Assembly: GCA_018806915.1 (NCBI GenBank)
Contig: JAGKQI010000103.1
Coordinates: 620,001-684,000, forward strand
DNA: 64,000 bases
Source of the DNA: Phytophthora colocasiae
Lineage: Eukaryota; Oomycota; Peronosporomycetes; Peronosporales; Peronosporaceae
Direction of reading: 5' to 3'
Shown: piece by piece, positions 1 through 10,423 of the stretch
How the letters are laid out: the number at the start of each line of letters is the position of its first letter
How positions within the stretch are numbered: the first letter of the stretch is position 1
Translations under genes and position numbers: made by a program
The notes under the pieces: model-generated
Databases searched by the model: none
What the model was told of the DNA's origin: nothing
Seen by the model: only the letters and a program-made list of their open reading frames with translations

Positions 1-366
1 TTGCGAGTCAGCGACTGCAAGCATTGCCAGGCCCGAGACTTCGATGATGGCAGCCACTGCAATGGTCACGCGGGGTCCTGCGCGATCCAAGAACACGCCA
101 ACGGGCAGTGCACCAGCGTTTATTGCCACGGAAGCCACTGCGAAGATGAGATTGAGTCGGTTTTCCTGAGCCACGCACGTGGACTCGTTCAGGTCTGTGC
201 ACAGCTCGTGGTATTGGCCTTCTTCTTGCAGCAGCAGGAGGAGCGGCGCCCAGCCAAACACTAGACCAGTAAGGAGCAGGTCGGACGCGCATACGACCAA
301 TACCAGCGCGATACGGCGAGGCGCAATGCGTCGCGAGCGTGTGGACACAGAGAAGGTTGGCGCCAT
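1..366 (-). CDS. MFS transporter, SLC43-like, N-terminal part (runs off window)
   Basis: This minus-strand frame is open from the ATG at 366 to the window edge, giving 122 codons. After a short basic N-terminus it reads as a first membrane helix (LVLVVCASDLLLTGLVFGW), an acidic loop with two cysteines, then a second helix leading into GVFLDRAGPR. That last motif resembles the conserved MFS loop between helices 2 and 3. The arrangement, with a long loop after helix 1 and the motif QENRLNLIFAVAS, resembles SLC43/FMP42-type major facilitator proteins, which move amino acids or related solutes across membranes. The substrate cannot be read from this part. Overlapping plus-strand frames lack this hydrophobic pattern and are shadows. 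The C-terminal part lies outside the window. Confidence 0.75.
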   Translation of the reverse strand, partial: MAPTFSVSTRSRRIAPRRIALVLVVCASDLLLTGLVFGWAPLLLLLQEEGQYHELCTDLNESTCVAQENRLNLIFAVASVAINAGALPVGVFLDRAGPRVTIAVAAIIEVSGLAMLAVADSQ

Positions 367-1367
367 GGATGCAGATGTGTGGTGTGAGGCAAGGACTCGA
401 ATGAACTCTGACGCACCTTGTGTACACGCTTGGTTCTCATTCAGGAAAGTGATCCCACGTGTCAGTGGTCTCAGAAAAGTGTATGTAGCTTTCAGCAAGT
501 AATACCCTGTGGAAATGACTTAATCGATTTAAACAATACATATGATGAAGGCTTTTCAAAACTCTTTAATAACACATACACTTGATAAAAAGGACGTCAA
601 TGAAAGTGAGAGCGAAACCGGATCGAGTAAAACAGTACATGCATGACATACCGAATCGATTGAAAATGAATGCCGGTGGCATTCATGCTATAGTGGGCAG
701 CAGTTTGCTCCAGCAAGACACTTTTCGCAGGACACTTTTCGGGTCCATGATCTTGCATGCATGCAGACCGCTGTGCCCATCCACGATGGTCTTTGTGGCT
801 GTCACCGGCTGAGGTTTGCGACGCTGTCACGTGCAAGGTACGCTTGCTAGTTGTCTTCCAGGTTGACAGGCTTCCTGTACTTTGTGCAAACAGGTTACGA
901 CACGTAGGACTTGAATATGGAGGTTTACTCCAATAATCATGACCCCAGTAGAACTGTAGGCAAAGTATAAATGCACTTTTACCGTCCAAGGACTAACTGC
1001 ACTTCTGGTAACCAGAGCGGAAATCTGTCGGGAAATATCACAACTTCTCCGGGTTCAATGCCTGTGCTCATGCGCGATGAGATTCTTGTGCTGCGCGCGC
1101 CACGCTCCGCAACTTCCAATGGAGCATAGGCTTCCTATCCTATTCGTACCCATGAGTCTGTAGCATCACTATTTATTGCCATGACACAACTAGGACAAGC
1201 ATACACAAAACTATCGCGGCATATTAGCCGACACCAAAACAACCTTCAACTCCATGAAAAACTTCTTCGTCCCCCCACACACACACACACACCACCCCCA
1301 CGTCTCACGAGTAAGCCCCAAAGAAGAGGCTCCAGGAGAATCATGCCGCTGGGCGTATTTGGTTAAG
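367..1367. other. Intergenic, no gene recognised
   Basis: About 1 kb between the MFS start and the tRNase Z stop. The open frames here are short, low in complexity and lack recognisable domains. There is a CA microsatellite near 1275-1295. A segment at about 917-945 reappears in inverted orientation near 3436-3466, so part of this spacer may be repeat-derived. Confidence 0.5.
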
Positions 1368-2384
1368 CTAGCATCCCAGTATCGTCTTCTGCTGGAGAGA
1401 CAACGGCAACCGTGTCTGAATGCAGTCAGCTAGCTGCTCGGCACTGTAACGCGCGGAGAAGTGGACCAGCACGAGTGTATCCACGTCCTGAAACAGCTTC
1501 TCGTTGTCTGCGATCTACACAAGTTGAAATTCAGTTGACGGCAAATTCACCCCAGCGAGTTTCTAGCTCAACGTGAATCGTGCAACATACCTGATCGATA
1601 TGCATGTGGCCCCGATCGATTGCGTCTTGGCTCGTCATCTTGGAGTCAGCGTACGTTGCCTGCAAGTTGCAGAGCAAAGTAACAAGTGCAACAAATAGTC
1701 GTCGGTGTCTCTTATTCAGTACAGTATCCGTTCGGGACACCTCCGCACCTCGGTAATGAGCAGCTTCACTTGCAACAAGTCCTTTGTTCGCTCATCATTT
1801 GCCGCCGTTGTGAACGCCTCGATGGTGGTGTCGCCTGTGTACGCAATCGCAGGCGTCAACTCGGCGCTCGTGATCTCCTGGCCAGCACGCTTCAGCGCTG
1901 CGATCTCAGAGCCAGGCAGATGCTGGTACTCTAGCTTCAGTCGGTTCTTCTTCTCGTATAATATGTAGCCCAGGCTTGGTACACGGTGCTTGGTTGGTAC
2001 CGCTCGCACCAAGTGTTTGGCCGAAATGTGCACTTCGTCGAAGGTTTGGAGCGGCACCATTTCAGCCGGAAATGGAGCGTCGCCTTGCATGGCTGCTGTG
2101 CTCTGAAAAATGCATTCTAAGTGCGGCACAAGGTGCGCTGGGACGTAGTATTTCGGCGGCTTTTGCTTCTGCAGCGCCCGACGAGCTGCATGTACCACCA
2201 CCGCACCGATGTGATCGACATGTCCGTGCGTGATGAACACGTGCGATTTATTCACGACGCGGTCCACAATGCAACCCAAGTCAAATGCCACGTCAATGGT
2301 GTCCACGTAGCAGCAGGACTCGACACCGGCCACACAGCGTACGTGCAACGTGTAGCCGCTGGCTTCCACCACCTTCGCAGTCAT
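1368..2384 (-). CDS. tRNase Z, short form (plant/ELAC1-like)
   Basis: Metallo-beta-lactamase-fold endonuclease that removes the 3' trailer from pre-tRNA. Three exons read in frame: 2384-1749, 1659-1591 and 1514-1368, giving 283 aa, the usual size of short-form tRNase Z. The histidine motif ITHGHVDHIGAV (HxHxDH) is at about residues 48-60. Downstream come the family blocks SLGYILYEKK, AYTGDTT and the C-terminal GHMHIDQ and VHFSARYS, which supply metal and tRNA contacts. Introns begin GTGCGG and GTATGT and end in CAG and TAG. I chose the ATG at 2384 because upstream codons in the longer frame are unlike the family. SBDS lies divergently on the far side of the 12-kb transposon stack. Confidence 0.92.
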
Positions 2385-2514
2385 GATGAACCTATGTATC
2401 CATCCATCGGTGAAAGTACCGTGAGTGACAAAATACAATGAATGACATTTTGTAAGCCTGTGCGAAACGTGCAACCATCGGGTCACCTTCACGTAACCTT
2501 CAACTAACCCTGAG

Positions 2515-3748
2515 AAGATGTTACAGACTAACTTACAGTACTTCGCACAGCAGCAAGAACAATTCCACGCTCGCATGAATGAGCAGATAGCCGCCCAAGC
2601 AGTACGGGTGGAAACGTTGACGAGCAAGCCACCGGCTGCACGGAAGGCGGATCCCCCAAGTATTATGGAAGCCTCAATGAGGACCTAGAGCTCCTTTTTT
2701 ACCGCTGATCAGTACTACGCCACTACCACCCCCTAATGGTGGGGAACGCGACTGCGTTCGTCTCTATGGCGTTGTACTACTTGGCACCGGTAGCGATGAA
2801 CTGGTACAGACAGGTCGTGACAGACTGTAACCGTAGTCAGGTTGTCCACTCTTGAGAGACCTTCAAGATTGCCATGCGGAAACGCCCCACCCCCACTGTG
2901 TAGGATTACGCAACTCCGATCACTTCACGACTACGTGAGCGCGTTCCAAGATGTACTGATTCAGTGCAAATTACCAATTTCCACTAAAGAACTACGGTTC
3001 TATTTCCAGCAGAGTCTTCAGTCTGAGACCGCCCACCACCTCCCAAACACCACCCAGCCACCCTGGACGAGACCATTGAGCTCTCCCTCCGATTTGACTA
3101 CGGAGTCAAGGGTGGAAGCACTCAGCACTCCCAGTGCAACCGCTGAGTGGATGGAATGAGCGACCTGCCACATCGCGTCCATCAAGGCCGCTCTTTGAAG
3201 CGTGGTCGTGTAACGGAGTCAATTCTGATTTTGACCTCACGCCAAGTGCTACTATGTTATGTAGCGAGAGGAAGCTTTTATCCTTGGACGGTAAACTGAA
3301 AAGTGTACTGATATTTAGTTGCCGAAAGTTTGTTTTCCTACTACTGCTGCCGCCAGTCAATTGAGAGTAAACATGAGCTACCTCGATTAGCCAGTAAACT
3401 TGTATATATGCATATCAACTCGATCTCGCTGAGGTCATGATCATTGGAGTAAACCTCCATGACCTCAGTGTCGTAAGTGGATTTAACTCCGCCACACGCA
3501 CCCAGACTCTATCCTGAGATACGCCCTCTCCTTACGGGATAAACGATACGACCACGAAGTAGCGCGACGAGCTGCCCTTGCAGCAGCTGAAGAAGGATAT
3601 AATAATCACCGAGCAGGTGGACAGCCATATGAAGATCTGCAAGAAGATGATCAGCAAGATCGAATTCAACTGTATTCCCGAAGATGAGCAACACGATCAG
3701 CAGAACTTCCAGCCGAACTACCAACTAAACGTCCAGCAACTGAATTAG
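2515..3748 (+). pseudogene. Decayed Ty3/gypsy-type gag fragment
   Basis: From 2515 the sequence reads as a Q-rich gag start, then gag-like pieces in shifting frames: HPLMVGN with ALYYLAPVAMNWYRQ at about 2700-2815, the block DYVSAFQDVLIQC at about 2930, and LRFYFQQSLQSE near 2990-3025. A Q/E-rich tail at about 3570-3748 could be the gag C-terminus. Several stops and frameshifts interrupt it. I see no LTR directly upstream, because tRNase Z starts 130 bp away, so the element is 5'-truncated. No protease or polymerase domain follows. Family assignment rests on resemblance to Phytophthora gypsy gag and is moderate. Confidence 0.65.
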
Positions 3749-4556
3749 GCTGGATAGGTGGTCTTGAGTGTTGTTTACATTTAAAAATGCAACTTCTTCA
3801 CAACCTTTCGTTACGCGTATCTAAACATTTACTTAGATTTCGTTCTCCATCGCTTCCTGCTGCGCTTAAGTTCTGGATGATGAATGCGGGTCACAATGAC
3901 TGATGGCCAGTTCTTCGTCAGCACCAGCACTCTTCTGCACATTTGATCGTAGGTTTCTTCTGCATTTTCGTTTGTATTCGCGGATATTCCTCTTGATCTC
4001 CACAGCAATTACTCGTACTCGCTCTTAATCGGCAACTTTAAGTAAATGTCTTGTACGAACGCGCGCTTGGTTGAGCCTTTGGACGAGCGAGTTGAAAACA
4101 CCGATCGGTCCGGATAAATTCCCATGTTTCTGCCATCGCTGTCGTTTGGCCTGGGCCTCGCGTCTCTGTCGCGTGTTGCTGTAAGCGGAGCCCGTCTCGG
4201 TTCAGCTGGTTCCGAAGACCGTGCTCCAGCTAGAGCAAGAGATCTCTATCTGGAGGGATGCCATCGACGGCTAGCGCGTATACGGGGGCCAGACCCGCTT
4301 CTGGATAAAGAATACCAGGCAGGAAGCTGACTACTGTCCTTATCCTCTCTACGCATCAACGGGTAGTTAGTCCGACCTTCTCAGCGTGTTGTGTTTATCC
4401 GCGCAAATGGTCTGTGTGGAGCGCTACGGTTTTGCTGCATTTGCGGCGCTTATCACCAGTTTACCGTGATATCGAAATATACATATCCGGATAAATAAAT
4501 CTGTACCTAGTCAGTATCCGGATGATGTCCTCTATTTTCACCGATCAACCCAGATA
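3749..4556. other. Repeat-flank DNA, no gene
   Basis: Open frames are short and featureless. The stretch lies between the gag relic and the first TTAA of the piggyBac element. It may hold remnants of the same retroelement or an LTR, but I could not define ends. Confidence 0.4.
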
Positions 4557-4656
4557 TTAACCCTTTAGAGGCCATAAGGTGCATTTTGACCCCGTTGACA
4601 TCTCCTCCGACTGAACCCATCAAAACTGCCATGAAGGGGGTCATTTTGACCCCTTT
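4557..4656. repeat. piggyBac 1 left end: TIR and subterminal repeats
   Basis: TTAA CCCTTTAGAGGCC is followed by two copies of a G-rich/C-rich motif, GGTGCATTTTGACCCC and GGGGGTCATTTTGACCCC, the second able to fold as a hairpin. A related motif occurs near the right end. The outermost CCCTTT matches the right end, but the next bases differ, so the true terminal inverted repeat is very short. Confidence 0.65.
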
Positions 4657-4966
4657 CGCAGAAGTTCAACGAGCACATCACCTTCTCCAATTACAACCAA
4701 TCCGGTCAAATAACGCAGGTTAATATTTTACGTGGTGTGGCAAACATCACGTAAGATACGCGATTAGGTACGAAAACTATGGTGTTTGCGTCAGCAATAT
4801 GCGTACTAAGTACGTAATTTTGGTGATGCGCCAGCGTAGTGAGGTGCTTTTGGTAAGGACCCTGTCTCCACACCATTACTTCCACATTAGTTTTTCATAC
4901 AAAACTGAAGTCAGTTGCCAACTTTCCCTACAAGGATTCAGTCTGTGGTGCCTGCTTGTCGACAAC

Positions 4967-6474
4967 ATGGCCACTTCGTTCACTTTTGAGGACGACAAGG
5001 AGGTCGTACAGCTAGCGTCATCCTACGTGCGCGCGAGGAAGCGAATATCATGGGCGGACATCGCTCAGCATATGAAGCGCACAGGCCACGGTGCGAGAGC
5101 GCTACGGGAGCGCGTTCGGACTCTGAAGAAGACATGGGGGGCGGACATCCAGCAGTTCCCGCCAAGCTTCTTTACGCCGGTGCATCGGCCGCGGGGTCGG
5201 CCACTCACAGTGATACGTCAGTTGCGGCAAGCCGCTCCGCGACAACAGCGCGAATCTGGAGGACGGATAACGCAACAGCAACGCTCGAGTGATGGTGGTC
5301 AGGTGCGGCAACAGCGACCTGGCACGAGCGCTGCGCCACGACCGCCTCTAGTGCAGCATCCGGACACAAGCCACCATCGTGTTGCCTCCACACCTCAGCA
5401 CGTGACTTCTGCAGCGCCTCCAACATTTCATGTACCTTCAGAATCTCGGCCGCCTGGGACACCTGCGCCTCTACTACTGCCAGCATCTCAAGCATCTCTA
5501 GCGCCTACGACCACCCAAACATGTTCCCCTTCAGCGTTACAAGGATCTCTCGGTACTCAAACAGCACCAGCGCCAGAACAGACATGTGGTCATAGCATCC
5601 CAAGAATTCAGGCAACAGCAGGAGGTTCGTTGGGGTCGCAAACCGCCCGGGATGAGGACGTGATCAGATCCCTTTGTGGTGGTAGCAGCTCACTAAGTTT
5701 TCCCGGTGTTCAAGAAGAAGCAATATCACCACCAATGTCCCCGCCAAGTGGAGAACGAGATGTAACAGCAATTTTTGCCGATGTCCCTCGCGAAGTTATT
5801 GTTCAAGGGACTATAAAATGCCGCATCGCAACGCTGGATAATTACTGCCAAGTGGAATTTCTACTCTGCTCCGTGAGATCGGCGAGATCAAGGCGTCTGA
5901 CATCTTTCTCGACATCGGTGCTGGTGTTGGGAATGTGATCGCACATGTTGCCTTGACAACAAACGTGCATAGGGCAATTGGCATTGAAATTCGTCGCGAG
6001 TTATGCACGGTGGGGTTGGAGATGATGTCCAGGAGCGTGAGATCGACACGGCTCATCGAAAGATCCCAACTTATATGTCAGGACATTGTTGGCCTGCCCA
6101 TTTCGACCACACTACCCTACGCCGACGCTACAGTTGTATATTGGAACAATGTTCTCTTCGAACAGCGAGCTATTGAGTACGTGAAGAACGAGCTTTCTGG
6201 GATGTTCCTGCTGCGCGTATTGGTGAGCGCTCTAAACTTCTGTCCAAGACACCGCGACAGCTGCCACAACGATTTCTGTCGTGCGTTCAAGTTGGAGAAG
6301 GTGCTCGATCTCCCCTGTAGCTGGAAGGCCGACCTCCAGCAGATCTTTTATACAAGTCGCTCTGAAGTGCGTAGTGAAATCACAGCAATATACATTTTTG
6401 TTTCTATACTATATTCAAGTGTATTGCCACATTTAACCCACCGTAATTTTCTTGTGCTGCTTTTACATACTTAG
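4967..6474 (+). pseudogene. SANT/Myb-like plus DOT1-like histone methyltransferase, transposon cargo, frameshifted
   Basis: From the ATG at 4967 residues 1-70 form a basic helical SANT/Myb-like segment (RARKRISWADIAQHM, then RVRTLKKTWGADIQQFP). A roughly 220-residue Q/P/S/T-rich linker follows. The frame then has to shift between about 5842 and 5936 to continue into a class I methyltransferase domain: KASDIFLDIGAGVGNVIAHV (SAM-binding DxGxGxG) and AIGIEIRRELCT (acidic residue after strand 2). A C-terminal CPRHRDSCHNDFC and SWKADLQQIFYT match the DOT1 catalytic fold. DOT1 enzymes methylate histone H3 at Lys79, and that substrate is inferred for this copy. It runs convergently toward the transposase. 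About 500 aa if the frames were continuous. The one shift suggests recent decay. Confidence 0.7.
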
Positions 6475-6495
6475 ATCAAGATAAATACCCACAAC

Positions 6496-9297
6496 TCACA
6501 GAACTATTGACCTTACAACTGTACGACCTCCATCAGCTCTAAGTTCTTCGCCAGTGTCCACATTCTCTTGAACCGCAGTTGATAGCAGACTCCGCTTTAG
6601 TTTATACAATTCTGAGCTTGTCCGTGCCTTTCCTCTTTGTGAAAAGAGCTTCTTGGGGAGATAGAAGCGGTGAAACTTCTCCCAACACGTCCAAGTGGTC
6701 TCTGGACAAACAAACGGCTCCTTGGAGACATGGACATTCTGGCAAAGGCAAACGTTATGAAGCACACACGTCCGTCACTTCAGTAGCGTAGCGATCTTCC
6801 CAACGGCACACGACGCATTTCCTACGCTTGCGGTTCATGTCAGTATAGAATTGCTTCGAGGAAACAGCCGAGCATCTTTTCTGAGGACTCTCAGAGCATG
6901 GAGTTTCATTTGTTGATCGTGCAACCCAGACTGTGCTCGACGGAGATGAATGTTCAGGATCCATGCTTGCCGCACTGTCCGCGTAAAACATCAACCGTTC
7001 ACTGGGGGCCTCCTTCCACTTCCCCGACAACAACTCGGAACAGAGTTCAACAACGAAATCTCGGTGTGGGTCTCGCACCTTACTAAAATCCACCGCCAAC
7101 CTCCGGGTCAAATAAGCATTAGCTCGAGCAACGTCGATAAGAGCTAATGCTAGTTTCTTGTGCCATTTCTTGAACGAGTGCCCATCTGACAGCGAAAACC
7201 GAGCGCGAATTTGATCAAGGCGATCTACGCCTTGCATACTAGCGTTGTACTCCTTGATGCATGTCGGGGCCGAAAAACTTCGCTTTTCAGAGCGCACTTG
7301 TCGGGCTACTGAAGTAAGCGTTGACGGGTCGGCATTTGAGATCACGGTTACAATAGCGCTATCGTACCACGACGCTGCAACCAGCGAGCTATCAGCCGAA
7401 ACAGCCTGCCGGGAGGTTCCACGGGAGCAGTCTTTCTTCTCCAAAAGTACATGGCGATGGGAAATGGGAGCTGGTCTTCCGCACAGTGCCACGAGCGTAG
7501 AGACCCTTGAGACGTAGTGCCATCAGCAGCTGCACTGAAGTGTAGTAGTTGTCGGAGTTGACAATCCGACGAGTAGCATACAGCGGCCGAACAACTTCTA
7601 GAACGCACTTCCGAATCGAGGACAGCTCTGCGACTTCATCGCTCAACGCCTGCGCTGCTTCAGGTGAAACAACGCCATCCAAACGTTCGGTGATTTCGCT
7701 CACGCAATGCAACCGAAAGTTCAGCGATATCCAACTCGTAGCGCAACAGAGCATGTAAATCCGGAAGTGGTATTTCCCCGTCGGTTTCATAGGATTATAT
7801 ACAATGAGGGCCTTGCCGTACTTTGACCGGCAAGCAACACTTCTTCTTCGTCTAGCGCAACGTTACGACCGACCTCCACGTATTTTGCCCCAGTTGTCTT
7901 CAATATATTCAGCAGTGGGCGGATCTTGGCGGCCTGGTCCTGTGCTCCCGCGTTGGTCTCAATACATTGAAAGCAGAAAGCTTTCCTCAGCTCTTTGAAT
8001 CGGCGCAGAGGCATCACGTTATCCAGCCCAACTGAAGCCCCACCCAATATCAAATTCTCCACTTGTGTGCCCCAGTAGTTAAGCGTATTCACCTTTGTCG
8101 ACAAGAGATAGGAACAGCAGTATCCCCAAAAATATCATGAGTTCATCAAGTGAAAACGGTTTCCCGACTGCGATATTGTTCAGGCGTGCATAGGTATTCA
8201 TCTCTCCAACAACTTGCTGCCAGAATGAAACCGGAATGTACGCGAAAAAACTCGACGAGGCCGAGTGCTGGAAGATATGCTTGAATTCTGGTCGCAGTCG
8301 TGTTTTAGTTGATCCATCGGCATGTTCGTACAGGTCAGGAGGAGCCTCGCACTGGTTTTCGGGCTCAAATCGGATGCTTTGATAGCCTCTACACTCTGCT
8401 AATGACGTCGGAAGTTCCATCGGAGGGTCGAAAGGCTCCATGTACTCCTCTAGAATGTCGGTGTCATCATCGACATTGACTTCCTCACCGTCATCAACTG
8501 CACACAAGCGCCCCCATCCAGCCCCAGTAGAACGTCCGTGTAGAGCCCGATAGTTAGCGTTGCCCCGCTGCACAGCGCTCAGATTCAAAGTCTCAACGTG
8601 GTTTTGGAACTGCGAGTCCAACCAGTTAATCTGGAACAGCGACTGCTTCAAAACTCGGCAGACTCTTCCAACCAGATACGCACTCCCGACTCCAACATAC
8701 TTCTTCTTTTGAGTAATAAAGCCCTCCTTCGCTGGAGCGAATGCTACCAGTGTGTCTACATACATAGACAACACTGACGGCAGGTTTTTTTTTCTTCGTA
8801 CGTCGAGTAGCTGTACCATTAGGCGTCGGTGTACTTGGCTCGGTAACAGTGGCCGTAGAAGACAACCTGGTGGGCAGTCCCGTAGCATTAGCAGGTGACA
8901 ATGCTGCGGCACGTAATAACGGCGACTCGTTGGTGTTGGTTGTGGTAGTGGGCAGTACGGCGTCTGTACTGGTGCTGGGTCGTTGTGAGGCTTCAGCGAC
9001 GTCGTTCAAGATGAGGTCAAGACTTCGTCTGGGTTTAGTGGCCTGTTTGTTCACCACTGGCACTTCCTCTGGCGGCCGGCTTCGCTTTGACGCAGACTTT
9101 GGCTTGTTCTTTGACCCCCTCGGGCGGCCTCGCTTCCGCTTGGGTGGGGCGGCATCTGAATGCTGGATGTCTGGTGCTACGGCCCCCTCCTGTGCTGTCC
9201 TTCCACGGGTCACAGCTTCGAGCGTACGTGATTCATCGCTAGGGGTGCTGATGGGTGTCGCTACCTCCTGCATAGGCTCGATCGCTTGTGAGGGTGT
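6496..9297 (-). pseudogene. piggyBac transposase (DDE_Tnp_1_7), five frame changes, split by Copia
   Basis: Minus-strand pieces at 9292-8626, 8912-8079, 8104-7787, 7790-7392, 7492-6755 and 6765-6496 together cover a full piggyBac transposase but change frame five times. The N-terminus has an AT-hook (KRKRGRPRGSKNK) and a small chromo/tudor-like block (YLVGRVCRVLKQ...INWLDSQFQNHVE). The DDD catalytic positions are still visible in VGRNVALDEEE, VNSDNYYTSVQLL and GVDRLDQIRARF. A cysteine-rich C-terminal domain (CVVCRWEDR ... NVCLCQNVH ... TTWTCWEKFH) ends it. The original ATG is at 13750-13748, beyond the Copia insertion, which falls after the codons for MTT. It is closely related to the copy at 50321-53158. 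Confidence 0.85.
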
Positions 9298-9429
9298 TGT
9301 CGGTGCTGCGTGGCACTGGGTCGAGTCAGAACTCAGGCAACTGATGACACTAGGCAAGTCCATCCTTAGTTCCATAGTTCAGCCCTGTAATTAGTCAAAT
9401 TCACTTCCTGATTTCTCTTCCAGACGACA
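9298..9429 (+). repeat. Copia 5' LTR
   Basis: 132 bp starting tgtcggtgctgcg and ending cagacgaca. It appears identical to 13608-13739. Read on the minus strand it supplies an ATG in frame with the interrupted piggyBac transposase. Confidence 0.95.
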
Positions 9430-9463
9430 GGTTAACAGCCGTTCATCACTCTACCGTTCCGTC

Positions 9464-10423
9464 ATGGCCACCAGAAGCCGCTCTCCCTCCCCTCATGCTG
9501 AGATTGAGCGCGAGCCTGATGCCCCGGTCGCCGCTGCCCGTGACATCCCGATCCAACCCACCACCACGTCGGGTCCCAAACCCCCGATTAACCTTAAGCT
9601 TATCACCATTGAACCGTTTGGTGGTGAGGTCAAGGACGGCTACATTGACGCGGGCGCCTACGACTGGTTTCAGCGTTTCAAGGTGCAAGTCAGCGACGCG
9701 GAGACGCTCAGCGGATACAAGTGGAGTGAGCCTGTCAAATGCAGTGTCCTTTCCTCACGTCTCGCTGGCACTGCTTTGACATGGTACACGCGCCACAGAG
9801 CAACGCTGCCCACGTCGTCGCTTCGTGACTTGGGTGCTGCACTTGTCGACCAATTCCGCTGTCGACTCCCCATTCAGCAACAAGCCATCCAACTCGCGCA
9901 GATGAAGAAGCTTCCGCTAGAAAAGTACTTCGAGTACGCCCACCGACTCTCTCAGGTTGCCGCTGGTCTTAATCAAGGACGAATCAATGACTACACCGAG
10001 CAGCAAGCGCTCAGCACGTTCGTCAACTGGGCGTATCCTTATCATCGGGACACGATGCTAGCTCAACTTGATTTAGAGGCTCTCGATGCTTCTGCGGAAC
10101 TCGACAAAGCTGTACTACTCATCACGCGCATCGCCAAGTCTGATGGGCGAATGCGCAAACGTGCCTTTGATTCTGTCCATGACACTGGTGACAGCAAAGG
10201 TGAGGGCAAGAAGTCTCGTACCGGTCATGCCGCTGCTTCTACAGCCTCAACGGACAGGCCTCGTCGCGCCAGGTACGACTTCAGCAATGCCAAGTGCAAG
10301 ACGTGTGGTCAACTTGGACACACCACGAAGTATCACGATCGTCATGTCCTGGAACAGCAGCGAGCTGGGTTTGCTGCTCGCGGGGAAGCGGCTCCATCAT
10401 CCGACAACGAGACCGACCAATGA
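9464..10423 (+). CDS. Copia gag polyprotein
   Basis: 319-aa structural capsid protein from the ATG at 9464. It has a charged N-terminus, a capsid-type core from about residue 45 (LITIEPFGG, DWFQRFKVQV, LAGTALTWYTRH, LEKYFEYAHRLSQVAAGL) and a basic C-terminus with a zinc-knuckle-like CKTCGQLGHTTKYH at about residues 280-295, where the last metal ligand looks like His instead of Cys. It ends in TGA at 10421-10423, and pol continues in the same frame directly after this stop. Gag-Pol is therefore separated only by one UGA codon. Confidence 0.85.
   Translation: MATRSRSPSPHAEIEREPDAPVAAARDIPIQPTTTSGPKPPINLKLITIEPFGGEVKDGYIDAGAYDWFQRFKVQVSDAETLSGYKWSEPVKCSVLSSRLAGTALTWYTRHRATLPTSSLRDLGAALVDQFRCRLPIQQQAIQLAQMKKLPLEKYFEYAHRLSQVAAGLNQGRINDYTEQQALSTFVNWAYPYHRDTMLAQLDLEALDASAELDKAVLLITRIAKSDGRMRKRAFDSVHDTGDSKGEGKKSRTGHAAASTASTDRPRRARYDFSNAKCKTCGQLGHTTKYHDRHVLEQQRAGFAARGEAAPSSDNETDQ

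Noticed and set aside
8..427. 139-aa minus-strand frame at the left end as a gene
   Set aside because: It is out of frame with the MFS transporter start at 366, which shows clear membrane helices and an MFS motif. This frame is Arg/His/Cys-rich without any domain.
9464..10423. A stand-alone capsid-like domesticated gene
   Set aside because: It sits between two identical LTRs and reads directly into Copia pol, so it is the element's own gag.
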